Program-made: the position numbers and the translations under genes
Shown: one piece after another, positions 61,765 through 64,000 of the stretch
How the letters are laid out: each line of letters opens with the position of its first letter
Numbering within the stretch: the first letter of the stretch is position 1
Origin: Candidatus Poribacteria bacterium
GTDB lineage: Bacteria; Poribacteria; WGA-4E; PCPOR2b
Length of the DNA stretch: 64,000 nucleotides
NCBI GenBank assembly: GCA_028819845.1
Contig: JAPPKS010000021.1
Coordinates: forward strand, 62,001 to 126,000
Reading direction: 5' to 3'
The notes under the pieces: model-generated
Databases searched by the model: none
Told to the model about the DNA's origin: nothing
The model's input: only the letters and a program-made list of their open reading frames with translations

Positions 61765-62628
61765 CTAGCGCATGAATTGTGCAAGGTGGTCGCGTGAACG
61801 GCGGAGGCCGTCAGCCTGTGCTTCCCAATCGTTATAGTAGCGGATGTCTTCCAGTTCGACGCTGATGATGCCGTCGAAGCCCTCGTCCTCAAGGCGTTTG
61901 ATTACCTTGGGCCAATCGGTCAAGCCCTCGCCGGGGATGCAGTAGCGCCACCAATCTTCACCGAAGGTCTGGGGTTCGTAGAAGGTGGGGCCGAGATTGC
62001 CGTGCAAGTAGTAGGCTTCCGGATCGAAAACCGTGTCTTTTCCGTGCGCGTGCCGGACGTACGCGGCGAATTCATTGAGCAGGCGCAGGTAGTCCACACC
62101 CATTCGGATCATGTGGGATGGGTCGTAGTTTAGGGCGAGCGATGGGGATGGACATTCGGTGTACATCAGACGCAGCATTTCAGGGGTACAGCCCAGTGTA
62201 GGATAGTGCGGCGGCGGGCCGGGCCAGCCTTCGAGCGCGATGGTGACACCCTTGGACTCCGCAAATTCGACAATCGGCGGAAACACAGCCTTCCAGATTT
62301 CAAAGTTTTGGACTCGCCCGAGGCTTCCATCTTCGGGCACAAGGACGCAGAACATGATATAGACCCCGTTGTCAGCGGCAGCCTGAATTGAGGCTTTGGC
62401 GGCTTCTGCACCTTTTTTCTGCTTGGATCTATCGACGCTCAGCAGATCGCCGACACCCTGTATATCTGCGCTGCCGATGACCAAGCCGGCGTCGTTTGCG
62501 GTTTTTGCGATTTGGGGCGTGACGGTGCCCACGTCAACTGCTTCGAAGCCGTTGTCTACACACCAACCGCAGAAGGAATCAAAGGGCATTTGCGCGCCTG
62601 CGCCCGGTATGCGTAAACCTATTTTCAT
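61765..62628 (-). CDS. Sugar-phosphate isomerase/epimerase-like TIM-barrel protein
   Basis: This 287-residue member of the xylose-isomerase-like TIM-barrel family has MKIGLRIPGAGAQMPF, GFEAVDVGTVTP, VTIALEGWPGPPPHYP (metal-binding Glu), LALNYDPSHMIRMGVDYL, VRHAHGKDTVF, WWRYCIPGEGLTDW and GIISVELED. This matches the order of metal-ligand strands in IolE/hydroxypyruvate-isomerase-like proteins. The precise substrate is unknown. Its last 17 codons occur again as a fragment at 58785. The next gene upstream on the same strand is the radical SAM gene. Confidence 0.88.
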   Translation of the reverse strand: MKIGLRIPGAGAQMPFDSFCGWCVDNGFEAVDVGTVTPQIAKTANDAGLVIGSADIQGVGDLLSVDRSKQKKGAEAAKASIQAAADNGVYIMFCVLVPEDGSLGRVQNFEIWKAVFPPIVEFAESKGVTIALEGWPGPPPHYPTLGCTPEMLRLMYTECPSPSLALNYDPSHMIRMGVDYLRLLNEFAAYVRHAHGKDTVFDPEAYYLHGNLGPTFYEPQTFGEDWWRYCIPGEGLTDWPKVIKRLEDEGFDGIISVELEDIRYYNDWEAQADGLRRSRDHLAQFMR

Positions 62629-62695
62629 TTGTTGGATTTTCCTTTCTATTTGAACGATCGACCTAGCGGATGACGAGGGGATAGTCTTTCTTTAA

Positions 62696-62726
62696 GAAAC
62701 CGAGTTTTTCCAAAAAACTCGGTTTC
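62696..62726. repeat. GAAACCGAG hairpin, copy 3
   Basis: GAAACCGAGTTTTT, loop CCA, AAAAACTCGGTTTC is the best-paired of the three copies. It lies between the radical SAM gene and the isomerase gene and may be a terminator. Confidence 0.7.
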
Positions 62727-62767
62727 TCTAGTATTCTACCCAACCTACAAACACTACCCCGATTATT

Positions 62768-62790
62768 GGGACAGGGATGTCCCTCCTACC
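62768..62790 (+). repeat. Palindromic repeat with TCCTAC tail
   Basis: The order is GGGACA, loop GGGA, TGTCCC and tail TCCTACC. It lies 17 bases beyond the radical SAM stop. Confidence 0.7.
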
Positions 62791-62806
62791 ATTTTCTTTA
62801 CACTGG

Positions 62807-64000
62807 TTAATAACCCATCAACCCGCAGCAGCGGCGGCATACCGGCATAATGCCTTCGGTGCTGATGGAGTGTCTGAACTTTACGGCGGCTTCGTTGTTC
62901 CAGATGTCTGTGACGGCGTCGGTTTTGATGTTGCCGATGATGTAATCGTGATAATCGCGGCAGAGGCTGACATCGCCGTTGCTGTCGATTTCCAGCGTCA
63001 TGAAGATGCTGACGCACTGGTTATATCCGAAGGAATCGCTGTGATTGGTGTAGTAGCGGTTGATATCGTCGCGCGTGTTAAGCTTTGGCATCATCATGGG
63101 CGGGCACCGTCCCTGTGTATTGGAGATTTTTTCCATCTCCTCAAACTTATCAAGGATAACGCCGTGATCGAAATCTTTCCAGGTGCCAATCCAACCGAAA
63201 TGGGTTTGCGGTTTAAAACCGAACCGCCGCTCGAAATCCATCGAGTGTTCTTGTGCGGACTGCGAATCGATCCACCACGTGAGATAGAAGATTTGCGTGT
63301 CTGCGTATTGGCTGGTGAATCCGTAGAGGTCTACCACCTCGTCGATGTTGTATTGTGTGATGCAGCTCAACGGAACAACGTACGGAAATTTCCGATTGCG
63401 GCGTTTTTTCTCTTCGCTGATGGTTTCGAGCGCCGCTTTGACATCCTTGAAGTTGTCATAGTTCTCGGAAACGCCGGGGCGCTGCGTGTTGTGGATGTCC
63501 GCGTTGGGACCGTCAACGCTCACGTAGAGAATTTTGCAGGTGTCGAGAATATCGTCTGCGCGTCTGGCGACGTTTGTGGCGTTGGTCACGAGCGAAATTG
63601 GCATCCCCCGTTCTTTGATGTAATACAGCAACTCGATTAAGCCGGGATAGAGCATCGGTTCGCCGCCCCAGATATACCATAGCGGCGACCAACCGGCATC
63701 AACAATCTGATCGACGAGCCGTTTGTATGTTTCGACGGGTACCTCGCGCTGTTTCAATTCCTTGAGTGAACTCCCGAGCAGGTAACCGTTATCGCCCCAT
63801 TGACCGCAGGAGTGACAGCGCAGATTGCACATATCTGTGATACGCAGGCTGACCAGTTGTACTGCGTCGCCTCGGCCGTGTTTTGCCCCGAACGGGTGCC
63901 GCCAGTTAAAACTCTCTTTTGCGATTTGATATTTGACGAACGTATAGGAGGTCCACCAGTCTTCTAACAGTGTGGAGGCGAGCTGATTAACAAAAAAACG
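62807..64000 (-). CDS. Radical SAM/SPASM-domain protein (5' end outside window)
   Basis: The frame stays open to the window edge, so at least 397 codons are present and the ATG at 63832 is internal. The radical SAM cluster motif CNLRCHSC (C-x3-C-x2-C) is at visible residues 58-65. The strand before it is VQLVSLRITDM, exactly as in the family. WYIWGGEPMLYPG is the GGE motif. The C-terminal SPASM region has LEIDSNGDVSLCRDY ... GNIKTDAVTDIWNNEAAVKFR ... PVCRRCCG, probably binding an auxiliary Fe-S cluster. SPASM enzymes modify peptides or proteins. No precursor peptide is visible within the window. Confidence 0.88.
   Translation of the reverse strand, partial: RFFVNQLASTLLEDWWTSYTFVKYQIAKESFNWRHPFGAKHGRGDAVQLVSLRITDMCNLRCHSCGQWGDNGYLLGSSLKELKQREVPVETYKRLVDQIVDAGWSPLWYIWGGEPMLYPGLIELLYYIKERGMPISLVTNATNVARRADDILDTCKILYVSVDGPNADIHNTQRPGVSENYDNFKDVKAALETISEEKKRRNRKFPYVVPLSCITQYNIDEVVDLYGFTSQYADTQIFYLTWWIDSQSAQEHSMDFERRFGFKPQTHFGWIGTWKDFDHGVILDKFEEMEKISNTQGRCPPMMMPKLNTRDDINRYYTNHSDSFGYNQCVSIFMTLEIDSNGDVSLCRDYHDYIIGNIKTDAVTDIWNNEAAVKFRHSISTEGIMPVCRRCCGLMGY

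Noticed and set aside
63830-63832. ATG at 63832 as start of the radical SAM gene
   Set aside because: The frame remains open to the window edge and the family's strand before the cysteine motif lies upstream of this codon.

Overview
The window is a 64 kb bacterial chromosome segment with no rRNA, tRNA, CRISPR array, transposase or phage gene that I can recognise. The gene content points to an uncultured, outer-membrane-bearing bacterium of the Poribacteria or a neighbouring FCB/PVC-type lineage. The evidence is four paralogous phytanoyl-CoA-dioxygenase-like (PhyH) enzymes, many eukaryote-like repeat proteins (TPR, LRR, WD40/PD40, HEAT, FG-GAP), two EutN/CcmL microcompartment vertex proteins, a SprA-like giant outer-membrane protein, and many non-ATG starts. 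The assignment is inference from gene content; no marker-gene phylogeny was possible.

Layout. 1-5.7 kb: 3' part of gyrA, a TPR protein and a secreted zinc metallopeptidase. 5.9-10.4 kb: a same-strand cluster of three PhyH oxygenases alternating with two copies of an unknown ~120 aa protein, ending in a sugar-phosphate isomerase-like TIM barrel. 10.6-15.7 kb: a beta/gamma-crystallin fusion protein, an orphan ABC ATPase, a small TPR protein, a Gfo/Idh/MocA oxidoreductase and a zinc-type dehydrogenase. 15.9-19.1 kb: two tandem ECF sigma factors with nearly the same sigma part but different C-terminal repeat domains (LRR or WD40), each with a strong internal Shine-Dalgarno and ATG at the domain junction. 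19.4-26 kb: the 2188-codon SprA-like gene. 26.2-36.2 kb: mixed genes (MFS permease, thiamine-pyrophosphokinase-like ORF with a broken 5' end, glycosyltransferase, folD, XRE/ImmA pair, diheme-porin fusion, rhomboid protease, two EutN proteins). 36.6-43.9 kb: Ppx/GppA-HD phosphatase, AtuA-C-like domain, FG-GAP/UnbV protein, a fourth PhyH and a large TPR protein. 44.1-54.3 kb: a cupin and eight tandem secreted PD40 (TolB-like) propellers interrupted once by an SDR. 54.4-56.2 kb: HEAT-TPR protein and a small propeller.

56.5-61.8 kb holds a ~2.4 kb tandemly duplicated cassette. Each copy encodes a membrane-anchored acidic protein (~266 aa) and a small secreted protein (~117 aa), neither recognised. 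Each has a textbook sigma-54 (-24/-12) promoter and three upstream 12-bp dyads at the same spacing. The dyads have changed in parallel within each copy, which suggests enhancer-binding-protein sites. A short fragment of the downstream isomerase gene marks the duplication footprint. The window ends with a sugar isomerase and a radical SAM/SPASM gene cut by the edge.

Small intergenic repeats are abundant: about a dozen hairpins with variable stems, a GGA loop and a TCCTAC tail; three GAAACCGAG hairpins; and three heptamer (CAGTGNC) arrays around 26.8-29.2 kb that form the coded C-termini of two genes. The strongest candidates for undescribed biology are the sigma-54 cassette pair, the ECF-LRR/ECF-WD40 pair with internal starts, and the PD40 array.
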